64,000 nt of DNA, taken from Punica granatum (lineage: Eukaryota; Streptophyta; Magnoliopsida; Myrtales; Lythraceae). Numbering within the stretch: the first letter of the stretch is position 1; each line of letters begins with the position of its first letter. The position numbers were made by a program, and so were the translations under genes. The stretch lies in contig NC_045133.1 in assembly GCF_007655135.1 (NCBI RefSeq), positions 5,866,376 to 5,930,375 of the forward strand. Direction: 5' to 3'. The notes under the pieces are model-generated. The model searched no databases. It was not told where the DNA came from and was given only the letters and a program-made list of their open reading frames with translations. This document shows, piece by piece, positions 23,190 through 34,785 of the stretch.

Positions 23190-26100
23190 GCACTTCCTCA
23201 ATTTGTTGTTGAAAATATTGCTTATGTTCCTATACTTGATGGACAAAATTTTTCTGACTAGAAGGAGTTGGTTCTTTTCACTTTGGAGTATATGGAATTG
23301 GACTATGCACTCCGTGAGGAGGAGCCACCTGCTCCCACGGATACAAATGCGCCTGAGGTCAAGGAGAAGTATGAGTGGTGGGACAAATCCAATCGCTTAA
23401 GCCTCATGCTCATGAAGTCCCATGTAAGTAAAAGCATACAGGAAGCTATTAGTGAGGTGACTAAGCCTAAGGATTTTCTGAAGGTGATTAAAGAACAATT
23501 TGCCAAATCAGATAAGACCTTGGCAAGTATCCTGATGAAGAGGCTGACTAGCAAGACCTTCGACGGTTCAAAAGGTGTGCGTGCACACATTACGGAAATG
23601 AAAGATTTGGCAACTCAACTTAAGACTCTAAAGATTGATATATCTGAGCCATTTTTGGTCCACTTTATTCTCAACTCCTTACTAGCAGAATATGAACCTT
23701 TTAAGATCTCCTACAACACACCTAAGGAGGAGTGGTCCATTACAGAACTCTTAACCATGTGTCTTCAAAGAAGGAGATGATGAAACATGACAAGCCTGAA
23801 GTTGCCCATCTGGCTACCCGTCTAAAGGGTAAAGGCAAGAAAGATCATGGGAAGAGGCGGTATAAGGTGCCACCCAAGACGGATGGCAGTAAGGTAAAGT
23901 GTTTCTTCTGCAGGAAGGATGGGCATGTAAAGAAAGATTGTCTCAAATATAAGAAGTGGCTTAAAAAGAGAAGTATCTCAATTTCTTTAGTATGTCATGA
24001 ATCATTTTTCGTTGAGACTCCTAAGAATAAATGGTGGATTGACTCCGGTTCTTCAATCCATATTGTGAATACCATGCAGGGCTTTCTCAACCTAAGGAAT
24101 CCGACGGAAAGTGAGAAGTTCGTCTACTCAGGAAATAAGAGACACTCTCAAGTCGTTGGAGTTGAGACATTTAGGATAATTCTGTCTTTGGGATATGTTT
24201 TAGATTAGAATAATGTCTTTTACATTCCAGACTTTTCTAGAAACTTGATTTCTATTTCCAGACTGGTTATATTTGACTACAAGTTTTTATTTGAGAATGA
24301 ATTGATAATTTTTAGAAATGATTCTGAGATTGGTAGTGGTACCATGATTGATAATCTCTTTAAAGTTGATTTACATCCCGACTTTGAGCAGAATTATTTA
24401 TGTTTGCATGCAGCTGTTGGTATTAAAAGAAATCCTGTGGATGAAAATTTTTCTCTACTTTGGCATAAGAGGTTGGGATATATCTTTTTAGAGAAGATTG
24501 AGAGATTGGTAAAAGAAGGAGTCCTAAAGACTCTGGACGACACCGATTTTAAGACTTGTGTGGACTGCATAAAGGGAAAGTAGACCAACAAGGCATCCAA
24601 GGGTTCTCGAAAGAGTTCTGAGCTTCTCGAAATCATACATACTGATATCTGTGGTCCATTTCCTACTCCCCGTTTTAATGGTCAGAGATATTTTATCTCC
24701 TTCATTGATGATCATTCTAGATATATGTATCTCTATCTTTTAAATGAAAAGGCGGAAGTCCTTGATGCTTTCAAATCATTTAAGGCAGAAGTAGAGAAAC
24801 AGAAAGACAAGAAAATCAAGATCGTTAGATCTGATAGAGGTGGGGAGTACTACGGACGGTACACAGAGAATGGACAAATGAGTGATCCATTTGCGAAATT
24901 CCTCGAAAGTGAAGGTATAGTTTCTCAATACACAATACCTGGCACACCACAAAAAAATGGTGTTGCTGAAAGGAGGAATAGAACGCTTATGGATATGGTA
25001 AGAAGCATGATTACCCATTCTAAGTTGCCACTGTCATTATGGAGTGAAGTTTTAAAGACCGCTGTGTATATATTGAATAGAGTTCCTACCAAGGCAGTGC
25101 CTAAAACACCATTTGAGATCTGGTGCAGTTGGAAACCTAGTCTGAATTATATACACGTATGGGGTTGTCCTGCTGAAGTAAGGGTGTATAATCCTTACAT
25201 AAAGAAATTGGACACAAGGACAATTAGCGGTTTTTTTATTGGCTACTCCGTAAATTCCAAGGGTTTCAGGTTCTATTGCCCTTCACACAGTCCCCGAATT
25301 GTCGAATCAAATAATGCAAGGTTTCTTGAGGATGTTGAACCTAATGGGAGTAATGGTACTCGAACTATTGAGTTTGAAGAAGCTCGAAAAGGTGTTTCGG
25401 TACCTACAATACCTTTGGTTGCATTAAGGCATAATCGATCGGTCGATTATATAGAGCAACCAAATCAGGAACAAACTGCTCCTGCTGAAGTTATGGCTCA
25501 ACCAGAAGAGCCAACTTGTACTATTCAGGGCACTAAACAAGTTGATTTAAGGAGATCATCAAGAACTAGTAGACCTGCTATTTCTGATGACTATCTTGTA
25601 TACCTTGTGGAGTCCGACTTCGATGTTGGGCGTAAGCAAGACCCCACAACGTTTTCACAGGCCATGAGTGAGGATAACTCCTCATTTTGGTTAGATGCTA
25701 TGAAGGATGAGTTAGATTCCATGACTAAGAATGAAGTCTGGGATCTCGTCGAATTACCAAAAGGGGCGGTAGCAATTGGCTGCAAATGGGTTTATAAAAC
25801 CAAAAGAGATGCTTCTGGTAATGTTGAACGATATAAAGCTAGAATTGTCGCCAAAGATTTTACTCAAAATGAAGGTATAGATTACCACGAGACCTTCTCT
25901 CCGGTTTCTAAGAAGGACTCGCTCAGGATAATTATGACATTGGTGGCTCATATGGACTTAGAGTTACACAAAATGGATGTGAAAACGGCTTTTCTTAATG
26001 GGGATCTTGATGAGGAGGTGTACATGAAGCAACCTAAAGGATTTAATGATAATAGTCATAAAGTGTGCAGGTTAAAGAAATCTATTTATGGACTAAACCA

Positions 26101-27201
26101 AACACCCCGCCAATGGTATCTAAAGTTTCACAAGGTCATCACTTCGTTTGGATTTTCTAAGAATCTTGTTGATCAATGTATATACCTTAAGGTCAATGGG
26201 AGTAAGTTTATTATCTTAGTCCTATATGTAGATGACATACTCCTTGTAAGCAGTGACTTAGGTCTGCTGAAAGAGACTAAGCAGTTTCTCACTGCTAATT
26301 TTGAAATGAAGGATAGGGGTGAAGCCTCTTATGTCATTGGCACAAAGATTCACAGAGACAGGAAACAAAGAACTTTAGGACTGTCTCAGAAAGCCTACAT
26401 TGACAAGATATTGTAAAGATTCAGTATGAAAGACTATCAGCCTTATCCAGCCCCTGTAATCAAAGGGGATAAATTTAATAATGACCAGTCACCTAAGGAT
26501 GAGTTGGAACTTGAGTAGATGAAGAACATCCCATATGCATCCACAGTTGGGAGTTTAATGTATGCTCAGGTCTGCACGAGACCTGACATATGTCTGGCAG
26601 TTGGATTGCTGGGACGTTACCAGAGTAATCCTGGATCCAACATTGGGTTGCTGCAAAGAAAGTAATGAGGTATCTTCAGGGAATCAAGGACTACCCATTG
26701 ACTTACAGGCATACCGACCATTTGAGGGTGATTGGTTATTCGGATGTTGACTTTGCCGGATGTGTAGATTCCAGAAAGTCTACTTTAGGATATGTGTTTC
26801 TTCTTGCTAGAGAAGCCATTTCCTAGAGGAGTATCAAGCAATCTATGGTGGCTACATCTACGATGGAGGCAGAGTTTATTACGTGCTATGAAGCCACGAC
26901 ACAGGCACTATGGTTGAAGAATTTCATAAGTGGCCTTCAAGTTGTCGATACCATACAGAGACCAATCCAAATCTATTGTGATAACACAGCTGCAGTGTTC
27001 TTCTCTAAGAATAACAAAAGTGGTAGCAGAAGTAAGCATATCGATATCAAGTACCTCAGTGTGGGGGAGTATATCTAGAAAGACGTGGTGGTTATTGAAC
27101 ACACCAGTATAGATGCTATGATTGCAGATTCAATGACCAAAGGTTTACCGGTAAAACAGTTCATTGGTCATGTTGGAAGTATGGACCTATACGCAATGTA
27201 G
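23190..27201 (+). pseudogene. Degenerate Ty1/copia gag-pol of the outer element
   Basis: Recognisable in order: gag (start region broken by TAG at 23259; ALREEEPPAPT then the UBN2-like gag); a frameshift near 23750-23790; zinc knuckle CFFCRKDGHVKKDC; protease with DSG; GAG-pre-integrase (LLWHKRLGY); integrase RSDRGGEYY and GVAERRNR; reverse transcriptase with YVDD; RNase H (SDVDFAGC, STMEAEF, YCDNTAA). Breaks: stops at 23259, 24206, 24581, 26414, 26516, 26824 and 27076, and frameshifts near 23770 and 26630. The longest intact stretch is 24725-26416. Several stops replace positions that are Trp in the family (TGG to TAG), typical of decay of methylated DNA. Non-functional; the clade differs from the inner element. 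Confidence 0.92.
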
Positions 27202-27554
27202 TTTTTCTTGATATACTTTGAACAATTATGTATTGCTTTTGTTATTTTAGAGAATAAAGTTGAATTCTATTTCCCATCAGTTGTGCAAATAAAGTTTTTG
27301 AATTCATTGGGATATAAAATAGGACCCATGTAACTTATTTTTAAGTTACAAATTTTTCCCTTTAGTACTTATTTTGGGAGTGTTGTATATCGTGACACGT
27401 GGATGGGAATACTCTCTTACTAAGTATCACCGCCATGGTTCGTATGTAGCATTCTCAGGGTAAGTGGGAGTTTCTACAGTTCTGGGAATATCTAGTCTGG
27501 CCAAATAAAGTTTATCACTCATAAATATTTATGTCATGGGGTCAAGTTGGAGAA
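27202..27554 (+). other. 3' untranslated part of the outer copia element
   Basis: Non-coding sequence between the pol stop (27199-27201) and the 3' LTR. It ends with a short purine run (GTTGGAGAA) that would be the polypurine tract. Confidence 0.6.
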
Positions 27555-27842
27555 TGTAAGAAATATTATGTATTTACATAATTAAGGAAATAATATCTCA
27601 ATTAGGTGGCCCTCATGTCATACAATAGTGGTCTCTAACTCCGCCTTATTAAAAGGGTCTGTGTCTCCATCTAGACGTCCCATACGGAGATGTTAGGAGT
27701 TAGAAGACACTTTCAGTTTTATCTGTTTTACAGGTTCATCGTATGACTCGTGAAAAATCATCAACGTTATCAAAGCAATGGCTGGAGGTCAGTTTATTCC
27801 GCTGCATAATTTACTGCTATTAGATTAAATATTATTCTTACA
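27555..27842 (+). repeat. 3' LTR of the outer copia element, internally deleted
   Basis: It begins TGTAAGAAATATTATG and ends ATTCTTACA like the 5' copy, but is 288 bp instead of 376. The missing block (equivalent to ~13242-13330) includes the TATA box, so this copy has probably lost promoter function. Confidence 0.88.
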
Positions 27843-27847
27843 TAGCC
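27843..27847. repeat. Target-site duplication (TAGCC), right
   Basis: Second copy of TAGCC, matching 13160-13164. Confidence 0.9.
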
Positions 27848-28582
27848 GACTATATGGAATTTCTGATTCTCATTCTTAGATCGATATGACTTAAAACAAA
27901 AACTGTTTCCCGTTTAAGCTCAATTGCCTTGGCCAAGTACTACTTGATCCAAAATAGAACTCATATCCATAGGATTATTTCCTTACTTATTTTACTTATT
28001 AAATCTCGTCTTGATCAGATATTTCTTTCATATACAATTGACTAGGACTACACCTGCCGGATACCTATGTAAAGCACACGCATATAAACATTAGTCAATT
28101 CTAATCACCTATTTATGAGATAGCCGTACCATCTCAGATCTAAAGACTACATACAATAGTATAGTCTAGATAATGTTCATTGACAATAGTGAAGATACCA
28201 TGTGAATAATATCTAAGCATCACGTTCGACCTACTTATCACATAAGTGTCCACGTGTTTGTCTGACAACCGATGTTAGATAGTATGAGACTCACTACTCC
28301 ATCTTCATTAACATCTCTAGACTAATCATGAATACAAATAGAGGTAAAGATTTATCTGGAGAGATAATGTCCAGTTAAGTCTCCTATGATCCTGAACCGT
28401 TTAAAAATATTTATTTTGAAATACTCCGTCACTTATATTCTTAACTTTTTAAAAATGACACATTCATAAAATATCTTATGGACTTTATTCTAATAAGTAT
28501 ATATGAATAATATAATAAACTTCATTGCGATAAATAGGAATTATCTGAATACATAAACTGGTTCTAGGGCATAACACTAACA
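27848..28582 (-). repeat. LTR of a third, minus-strand copia remnant
   Basis: On the minus strand an LTR starts TGTTAGTGTTATGCCCTAG at 28582, just after a GCAAGTGGGAGATT polypurine tract. Its start and tract resemble those of the inner element (TGTTGG...ATGCCCTAGA, CAAGTGGGAGATT), so it is a relative. The far end is not defined; it may be cut by the outer element's insertion at 27847. Confidence 0.6.
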
Positions 28583-28922
28583 ATCTCCCACTTGCATTAG
28601 AGTCATTCACTATACTATTTTAGACCCATCTTCTCAAGATGTTTCTCCAGCTGCTATTGTGTCATGGCCTTCATGAGTGGATCGGCAACGTTTTCCGCTG
28701 GCGCTACTTTCTGCATGACTACATCGCTTCTCTTAATAATCTCTCTAATGATGTGATATCTCCTCTCAATGTGTTTGGATTTCTGATGTAACCTCGGTTC
28801 CTTTGCCTCAGCAATCACTCCAAACTGTCTCCTTTGCTGCATCAGATGCAGTAATATATTCAGCATCTGTAGTGGAATTTGCAGTCGTTTCTTGCTTAAA
28901 CTGGCTCTAGGGCATAACACTA
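28583..28922 (-). pseudogene. Copia RNase H fragment, deletion derivative
   Basis: On the minus strand the end of a copia RNase H is readable: KQETTANSTTDAEY in one frame, then EAKEPRLHQKSKHIERRYH and AENVADPLMKAMTQ in another, then a stop. About 28 residues between the two parts (the catalytic Asp region) are missing. Just upstream at ~28897-28922 lies the first ~26 bp of an LTR start (TTAGTGTTATGCCCTAG), so nearly the whole element between 5' LTR start and RNase H has been lost. Confidence 0.8.
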
Positions 28923-29257
28923 ATACATATCCCCCATTGGATCATCCGGCAATGCAGGTGTATAAAACAACCTCTATTCGAAGTACATGCACCTCCTTGC
29001 TTCATAGAGTCCGATGCCCACTCTTCATTGCCCACATGAGACATTAACGCATCCATACCATTTGGACCTAACGTCCTTAGATTAAGGGAAACAAGATCGG
29101 GTGACTTAAGGGTCGGATAGTCAAAGCAGACAGATAATATGTTAGCTTGACCCTCTGCAACTATGGCTAGGTGAGAGGCCTTGACAATCGTATTACCCAC
29201 CCCTGGAGGCTCCTGTAAAGGGGACTCATCACTCAAGTGGGTATGCACATGCGACAC
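28907..29257 (-). CDS. Unidentified 116-residue open frame
   Basis: An uninterrupted minus-strand frame with a reasonably balanced composition. I recognise no domain. It lies upstream of a broken copia fragment and partly overlaps its LTR remnant, so it may be leftover transposon or flanking sequence. Weak support as a real gene. Confidence 0.2.
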   Translation of the reverse strand: MSHVHTHLSDESPLQEPPGVGNTIVKASHLAIVAEGQANILSVCFDYPTLKSPDLVSLNLRTLGPNGMDALMSHVGNEEWASDSMKQGGACTSNRGCFIHLHCRMIQWGICISVMP

Positions 29258-29259
29258 TC

Positions 29260-30035
29260 TCCCCTTAGCTAGCTATCCACGAATTGGTGCACGTTCATGC
29301 CCCTCAAACAACTCTTCTTTCGAACTAAGCATATTCCTCTGGACAAAAGCGCCCCGAGGTTAAGAGAGATGTTTTGAATTCTTGCCCTGCACTCCTCGAT
29401 TCACAGAGATGAGGTCGGGGGTAAAGTAAAACTTTTTAAAAGTCAAGGGGCAAAGATTACTTACCCTCAAAGTTTGGGAGGCAAACAACTCTTTACTCTA
29501 TATTCATTACTTAAATAATCATATTGCCGGGCGTTGTATGGTTATTATACAATAGTTATTACTGTTTAGAATAATTATTTTCAACCATAGAAAATAATTT
29601 AGGATGTAGCAAAGAGCATTGAATTTGCAAAAAAAAATAATAAGAATAATAAAATACTTTTAAAAATTGGTAAACCTTCCATTATTTATTTTATCTCATT
29701 ATTCATAAATTATAAATATTTTACACGTGTGTGAGGATGTTTTTATTCTAAAAGATATAATGTCTAAATACTTTTAAATTTTATGATGACTATATGAATG
29801 AAAACGACATAGTATCTAAAAATTTTGATAAAAGAAAATTATAATTAACTCTAAAAGGAAACCTTTTTCCAGTTTTAATTGTCTTGTAAATATAATTACA
29901 TCTGTAGAATTATATAAAATGAAAAAGATGCATTACATATCGGTAATATAAAATTTTTGAATAAACTAACAAATACAGAATTTTTATAATTCTAAACAAA
30001 GATACTTAATATCACGACTAAGTTGAAGGCCAAGC
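29260..30035. other. AT-rich intergenic sequence
   Basis: Nothing recognised beyond AT-rich, low-complexity sequence. Confidence 0.35.
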
Positions 30036-30039
30036 GTTT

Positions 30040-30210
30040 CGATCGAAATTAGATATGCTGAGTTGTCTTGTGTAAGTATATTCAAGGACGATAGGGAGAA
30101 TTAGAATTTTGTCTTATTCGAGACAACAGCCAAGCATTGCTTCGTGCTTTGTTGATTGAGGTGGGCGTGAATGCAACATTATCTTCGACCGATGCAGTTA
30201 ATCGTTCAGG
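30040..30210. repeat. Dispersed repeat family R, copy 1
   Basis: GAGTTGTCTTGTGTAAGTA then GGACGA, TTAGAAT and GATTGAGG...GTGAATGCAACATT match ~38175-38325 in the same orientation at perhaps 75%. Related copies are at ~35360-35690 and, inverted, ~41965-42245. On the minus strand the copies share a weak protein-like phrase (DNVAFT..SI.K..SN..LL), so the unit may descend from a coding exon. Confidence 0.6.
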
Positions 30211-30357
30211 GATTAATCGATCGCCTCTACACATTTTTCTCAATTCTTTTGTGTCTATACAAGTCATATTTTCCTTAGCTATTATAAAAATAGCAGATTA
30301 ATTTTTTTAAGTAATAATAGGGGATAAAGTTTTTTGGTGATAAGCAGATAAAATTAA

Positions 30358-31347
30358 ATATAAAATGCAAACACCTCTATTGAGATTCGAAAAAATGACA
30401 CTTAGCCTATTTATTTAAAAGATATGCATTTAACCCCAGTTGATCAATTTGACCAAATCTTTATATTTTGCACAAATAACAATGTAGGTCATAATTTTTT
30501 TAACTTCTTTCATTTTAAGGCCATAATTTATTACTTGACAAGGTCATCGTTTTACATAAAATTTTTGTATAAGGCTTTTTCTTATTTTTATAAAGATTTT
30601 CTTTAATTTGAGAAATAAATAATAAATAATATACATATATATATATATATATATACACACTTATATTTAGAAAAAATGTTGAAGAGAAAGGAGAAAAGCC
30701 TTAACAGCGTTGCTAGGGCTAGTAGTGGCGGACGACGAACCTCCAACAACTCTTTTTCTTTCTCTTGGTAGACAAAGTGAGATGAGAAGGAGAAGAAACA
30801 GTGGCGGTCTGCTGTTGACCACCACCAACCGGGACGAGGTTGTCGTTGGCTTTGAAGCTTGTTAACGACACCACTTGTGGTGGTCATGGTTGGATATGGG
30901 CCATCACGGTGCTTTCTTACTCTATTCCCCTCTCTCTTCAAAGAGAGATGGGTTAGGCCACCAATGCGCCAAGTCTCAGGTAGCATCGCTTGGCGCTATG
31001 ATGGCCAACGACGAACCACCGCCTTCCTCTCTTTATTTCTCTCCTTCTTCGATACTTTCAACTTGTTTTTTTATTTATTTATCTACTTACTCTTTTTTAA
31101 TTTCTCAAATTAATGGAATATATGAAGGCCTTATACGGAAATTTTAACTAAAGTGGTCACCTTATTCAGTAATAACTCATGATATGTCCTTAAGAAAAAA
31201 AAAAAAAGAAACCTAAATATTATTTTTTTTTAAAAAAAATAAATATTTAGTCAAAACGGTCAACAACGGCTAAAGTGCACATTGTTTTAAACAACTGGGC
31301 TAAATGTCATTACTCCGAAACTCAGAGGAGGTCTTTGCATTTTACCC
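30358..31347. mobile_element. Mutator-like non-autonomous element with ~330-bp inverted ends
   Basis: Left ~30358-30690 and right ~31040-31347 are imperfect inverted copies. Read inward, both give TAAAATGCAAA.ACCTC, then AATGACA.TTAGCC, then ATAAGGC and TAATTTGAGAAAT. The right end begins GGGTAAAATGC on the minus strand. Flanking 9-mers TAAAATTAA (30349-30357) and AAAACTTAA (31348-31356) agree at 7 of 9 and may be the decayed 9-bp target duplication. The ~350-bp centre is more GC-rich with CACCAC/GTGGTGGT words and no transposase; it could be captured host sequence. Long inverted ends plus a 9-bp duplication define MULEs. Confidence 0.65.
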
Positions 31348-31401
31348 AAAACTTAAATGTAAGAATTACTTACTTCTCATCAGTAGGAACAGACAGGGTC
31401 A

Positions 31402-32212
31402 AGAAGATGACGTGGCATATTGGGAGGCTGGCGTCGATTGTTTTGTGGTCAGGAAGGCAGGGTCCAGAAGGTCGCGCTTCTCCGGTGCGAGAAGATTTCG
31501 CCCGCCGGCGGCCGAGGAAACGGCTTTCTTACTGCTGAAGTTCAATGAGCTTCCTCAGGAAGCGCATGCGCGTGAACAACAAGAAGCCCTCTCACGGCCC
31601 CATCCACTTCCGAGCTCTTGCTAAAGATTTTCCGGCGCACTGGCCGCGGGTACATTTGATTGAATCTCCCCGCCTCTGTGGATCTTGTAGTTCGATTCGA
31701 CGTATGTAGCTTCGAGAAATGCTAACTTGCTCCGATGCCAATGAGTGGTAGCTAATGTAATCTTGTGTTTTTGTGCGACTCTGCTAGTGTGGGATTGTGA
31801 AAATTCCTCAGTGGATTTGGTTTTAGCTGAACAGTGGATGGATTGTGATCGGAATTCACATATGGTGATTGAACGTATGGAAATGCGTTGTCTTTGTACA
31901 TATACATGTTTGTGTGCAACAAGGTCTGTTCTTCAGCTCGAATCCTGTGCTGTCTTGGCAGGATGATTCTGCACATTACCAAGCGGGGAGCAGCTGCTCT
32001 TGCCTGGCTGAAGGCTTACGAGGGTATCCCTCTGCCTTATGACAAGGTGAAAAGGATGATCGTCCCCTCCCTGATGCTAACAGTTTGCTTTTGTTCTATT
32101 TGAGGGTTTTAACTTCTTTTTGTTTGTTTGGATTTTAGGGTGTTGAGGCTTCTGAAGGGACACAAGTACTGTCTGATGGAAACACTATGATACCATCAGA
32201 GATGTAAATAAA
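31402..32212 (+). pseudogene. RPL13A: Ribosomal protein L13a (uL13) pseudogene, introns retained
   Basis: Pieces in order match the cytosolic 60S protein L13a: IGRLASIV (~31420); FLRKRMRVNNKKPSHGPIHF then RALAK (~31549-31640); [20 protein letters not shown] (~31977-32040) and [22 protein letters not shown] (~32139); HYDTIRD (~32190). Between them are intron-like gaps with splice signals (CTTGGCAG at ~31961, TTTTAG at ~32139), so this is a gene duplicate, not a retrocopy. The middle of exon 1 is scrambled, stops and frameshifts break the frame, and the C-terminal third is missing. A small copy of the exon start that follows CTTGGCAG recurs at 36081-36120. The parent normally acts in the large ribosomal subunit. 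Confidence 0.8.
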
Positions 32213-32214
32213 GA

Positions 32215-33480
32215 AACCAAAGCAGCTGAGAACTCGAAGATGAAAGTCTCAATTTGTAAGGTCCTACTCCTGTCAGCTCACGAGATGTAGTCAATCTTCC
32301 TCTGTTTTTTTGCCAAGTGCAACTTGGCAAATGGCAATACTAAAGCTGATGAAACTGTCCCTGCGGAGCTTTCGTCAATGGTTACCAAACAGGACAGATG
32401 GGCTGCAAGAAGGGCTGCATAATAATAGCAGTCCCTTAGCTGAAGATAAGGTCCTCAAGGGGAAGAGGAAGTGGTGAGGAGAAAATCCCTTGCAACTTCA
32501 TTTAGGTCTGTTACTGGCCGCTATAGGACTAGTCTAGCTAGTGCCAATGTCAATAGAGACATAGATTGTTGTAATGTTGGTCGAGATGAAGCTGAGATGG
32601 AATTGCTGCAATTTCTTGAGCCACTCTTCCCGTTAAGTAAAAGTACAGAGGATTCAGCAAGAAAGGAAATTCACATGTCGACAATGGTGAAGGGACAAAA
32701 GTTAATGAATTTCAGTTGCTATAGCAGAACTGCTTATGATCATCAGGATCAGTGTGTAGAACTGCTTATGATCATTAGCTTTACTAGATGTTGCAAGTTT
32801 TGTGCGTCAAGGAATGCTTGATCCTTGTTTTCGAACATCAGACAGATCCGAAAACAGAAATGTGACTTATTTTGTGCTTGTCTGATGCTTGTCGATTTCA
32901 GCTAGGGACATTTCTTTGGAGGTTTATGCTTTAGAAGGATGGAGATTGTTATAGCATAGAATGTTTGGATTGCTAGTGACCGCAGTTGTAGAAGAATATG
33001 ATAATAGAATTGCAACAATCTAATCTCCAATATTGTCTTGTCTCGAGAATGGAAATGTTCGGTGATGGAATCTCCATGTTAGATGGAGGTATCTATATGA
33101 TGGTGATTCTGTCCGTTCCTCTATTTTTCCTTTTTAAATGGTTTGATCAGAGGATCTGATAACAAGAATCGGCTCGGAATGTGATGAATGACTGACCATA
33201 TGCTATGGCTTAAAGGTAATATTGTTGGACTGTACAATGTCGAGATTCGAAAAGGTTGAAAATTTCTCCAAAGGTCCGGTTACCAAATTGCTAAATCTAT
33301 GGATCGAAGATGATCGTAAACAATCCCCGTAGGAGGGTCATCAAAATACACAGTATAATTGTGATAGTAGAATTCAAAGTTCATTAGAATATTTATGCAT
33401 GTGACTCAAAACAGAGGAACTGAATTAACATCAAAATGCGCAATATCATGAAGACAGTATAAATTCAAAGTTCATTCGGT
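32215..33480. other. Unassigned sequence between L13a remnant and CASPL5 gene
   Basis: Holds a plus-strand open frame of 116 residues (32471-32821, RRKSLATSFRSVTGRY near its start) with coding-like composition but no family I recognise; it may be another eroded exon. The rest, including two related ~60-bp stretches at ~33360-33400 and ~33435-33490 (AATTCAAAGTTCATT), has no gene. The latter is the 3' flank of the CASPL5 gene. Confidence 0.3.
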
Positions 33481-33496
33481 TATTCATGCATGGGAC

Positions 33497-34673
33497 TCAA
33501 TCAGAGGAAGCTAAAGTAATGAAAGTAACGGAAGCAGAAACGAATACGAAGCCAGTAACAGTGAATGCCACAGCAGTGGAGATCTCGCAGTACAGAATCG
33601 GGGTCGTGTGGGTCTGCCAATAGTGGAGGTCGTGGGTGTACAAGATGAGAACTCCTGCCGAGGAGCATGCCGCCGATAGTGATAAGAAGAATGACAACTG
33701 CAAATTCAAAATGCCATCATCTATTGTTTGTTTTATATTTTATATAGGATACGGACAACATTAGTAATAAGTTCAGAGAAATGTACCCAGTCACCAATCA
33801 CAATCGACCTCAAAAGCTTTGGAGTTTGCACGTTCCGGTGCTCCTTCAAAGAGTAGACATCGAGGCACACTAGTGCCGAACTCCACACCAGTAAAAATGA
33901 CATCGCAGCTATCTCATAACTGTACCAAGATTGAATATAATTGATATCACCACATAGCTGTCAATCATATAACCGGTTTTTTTTTTTTTATTAAATGGTG
34001 CGTTGTGCTCTAAGGTTTTTCTTTCTTTTGGATAAGCGAATTATGACCTCAAAAACTAATTACCACGGTCAAAGCACTCACCCAAAGTATAAAATAACAC
34101 ACTAGACTATAAAAGAATTTTTCCAATGAAGCCTGTACAACACCTAAAGGGTGAGCATAAATTGATCCTGCAATTTTTTTTTTATCTAAATTGAGCAAAG
34201 TTATAACTCTCAATTTTACTCTCACCGTAATAATACGACTAATAATAGAAGAAATGAATTTTTCATGTTGAAAAACTCTAGCATTCGTTTCTATCCACAC
34301 ATGATATATATAATGGAACCATAGAAGTTATGCTCTAAGGTTCTCCTATGCTGCCCAATAATTTTCCGTATAAAAGGCTCACTAATTAAGATACCTGATA
34401 TTGTACGATTCTTACTTATCAATTTCTAAGTTCTTAACTTTAGTGTAGCTGTAAGTGGGCTCCGGTTAGAAGAAAATTAAGTATTGAGCCCTATTCACGA
34501 TTTGCTCAATTTAAGTAGAAGTTGCACCTGAAAGCTGCGTGTAAGTCAACATCTCCATCAATAAACAAGACGGCCATCGAAACAGCAGAGGAAGTCATCT
34601 GGGCGACTCGCAGCACCAGGCTGCCCACCCTACCCAGACTGCAGATCATCTTCAGGGTACCTGAGGCAGTCAT
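33497..34673 (-). CDS. CASP-like membrane protein, CASPL5 type, three exons, intact
   Basis: Minus-strand exons 34528-34673, 33787-33919 and 33497-33697 (146, 133 and 201 nt) join in frame to 159 residues plus stop, with GT-AG introns of 608 and 89 bp. Splice sites: CAG|GTGCAA, ACAG|TTATG, TGG|GTACAT, TTGCAG|TTG. The product has a short cytosolic N-terminus, then four hydrophobic helices; typical CASPL5 signatures are visible in VWSSALVCLDVYSLK (exon 2), VIGDW at the exon 2-3 junction, and LSAACSSAGVLILYTHDL plus CEISTAVAF (exon 3). Length fits the family (~150-180). CASP-like proteins are four-helix plasma-membrane proteins related to the Casparian strip scaffold proteins; the role of the CASPL5 group is poorly known. 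Start: the ATG at 34673 matches the position in all the paralogous copies to the right. This is the only unbroken copy in the window; at least five partial or broken copies lie at 44-53 kb. Confidence 0.85.
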
Positions 34674-34785
34674 GGATCATTTCATCAATTTATTTAATAT
34701 GTACGTACATATTTATATGACTAATCCATACACATGACTAATACACACACTAATACGTCGACGGTGAACAGTGAACACTGACCTT

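Larger units (their letters stand above)
13165..27842 (+). mobile_element. Outer Ty1/copia retrotransposon, defective, split by a nested insertion
   Basis: The element is bounded by related LTRs (13165-13540 and 27555-27842) that begin TGTAAGAAATATTATG and end ATTATTCTTACA, with matching TAGCC duplications outside. Inside are a tRNA-iMet primer site (13543), a long leader, a gag-pol remnant (about 23190-27201) and a polypurine stretch just before 27555. The leader is interrupted at 14768/22968 by a complete second copia element. Excluding that 8.2-kb guest and its duplicated GTTGG, the outer element is about 6.5 kb. By eye the two LTRs differ at roughly 19 of ~288 aligned positions, plus an 88-bp deletion in the right one, so it is far older than its guest. 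Confidence 0.92.

Noticed and set aside
31752..31982. Minus frame and overlapping plus frames in the L13a remnant
   Set aside because: These are intron sequence of the pseudogene.
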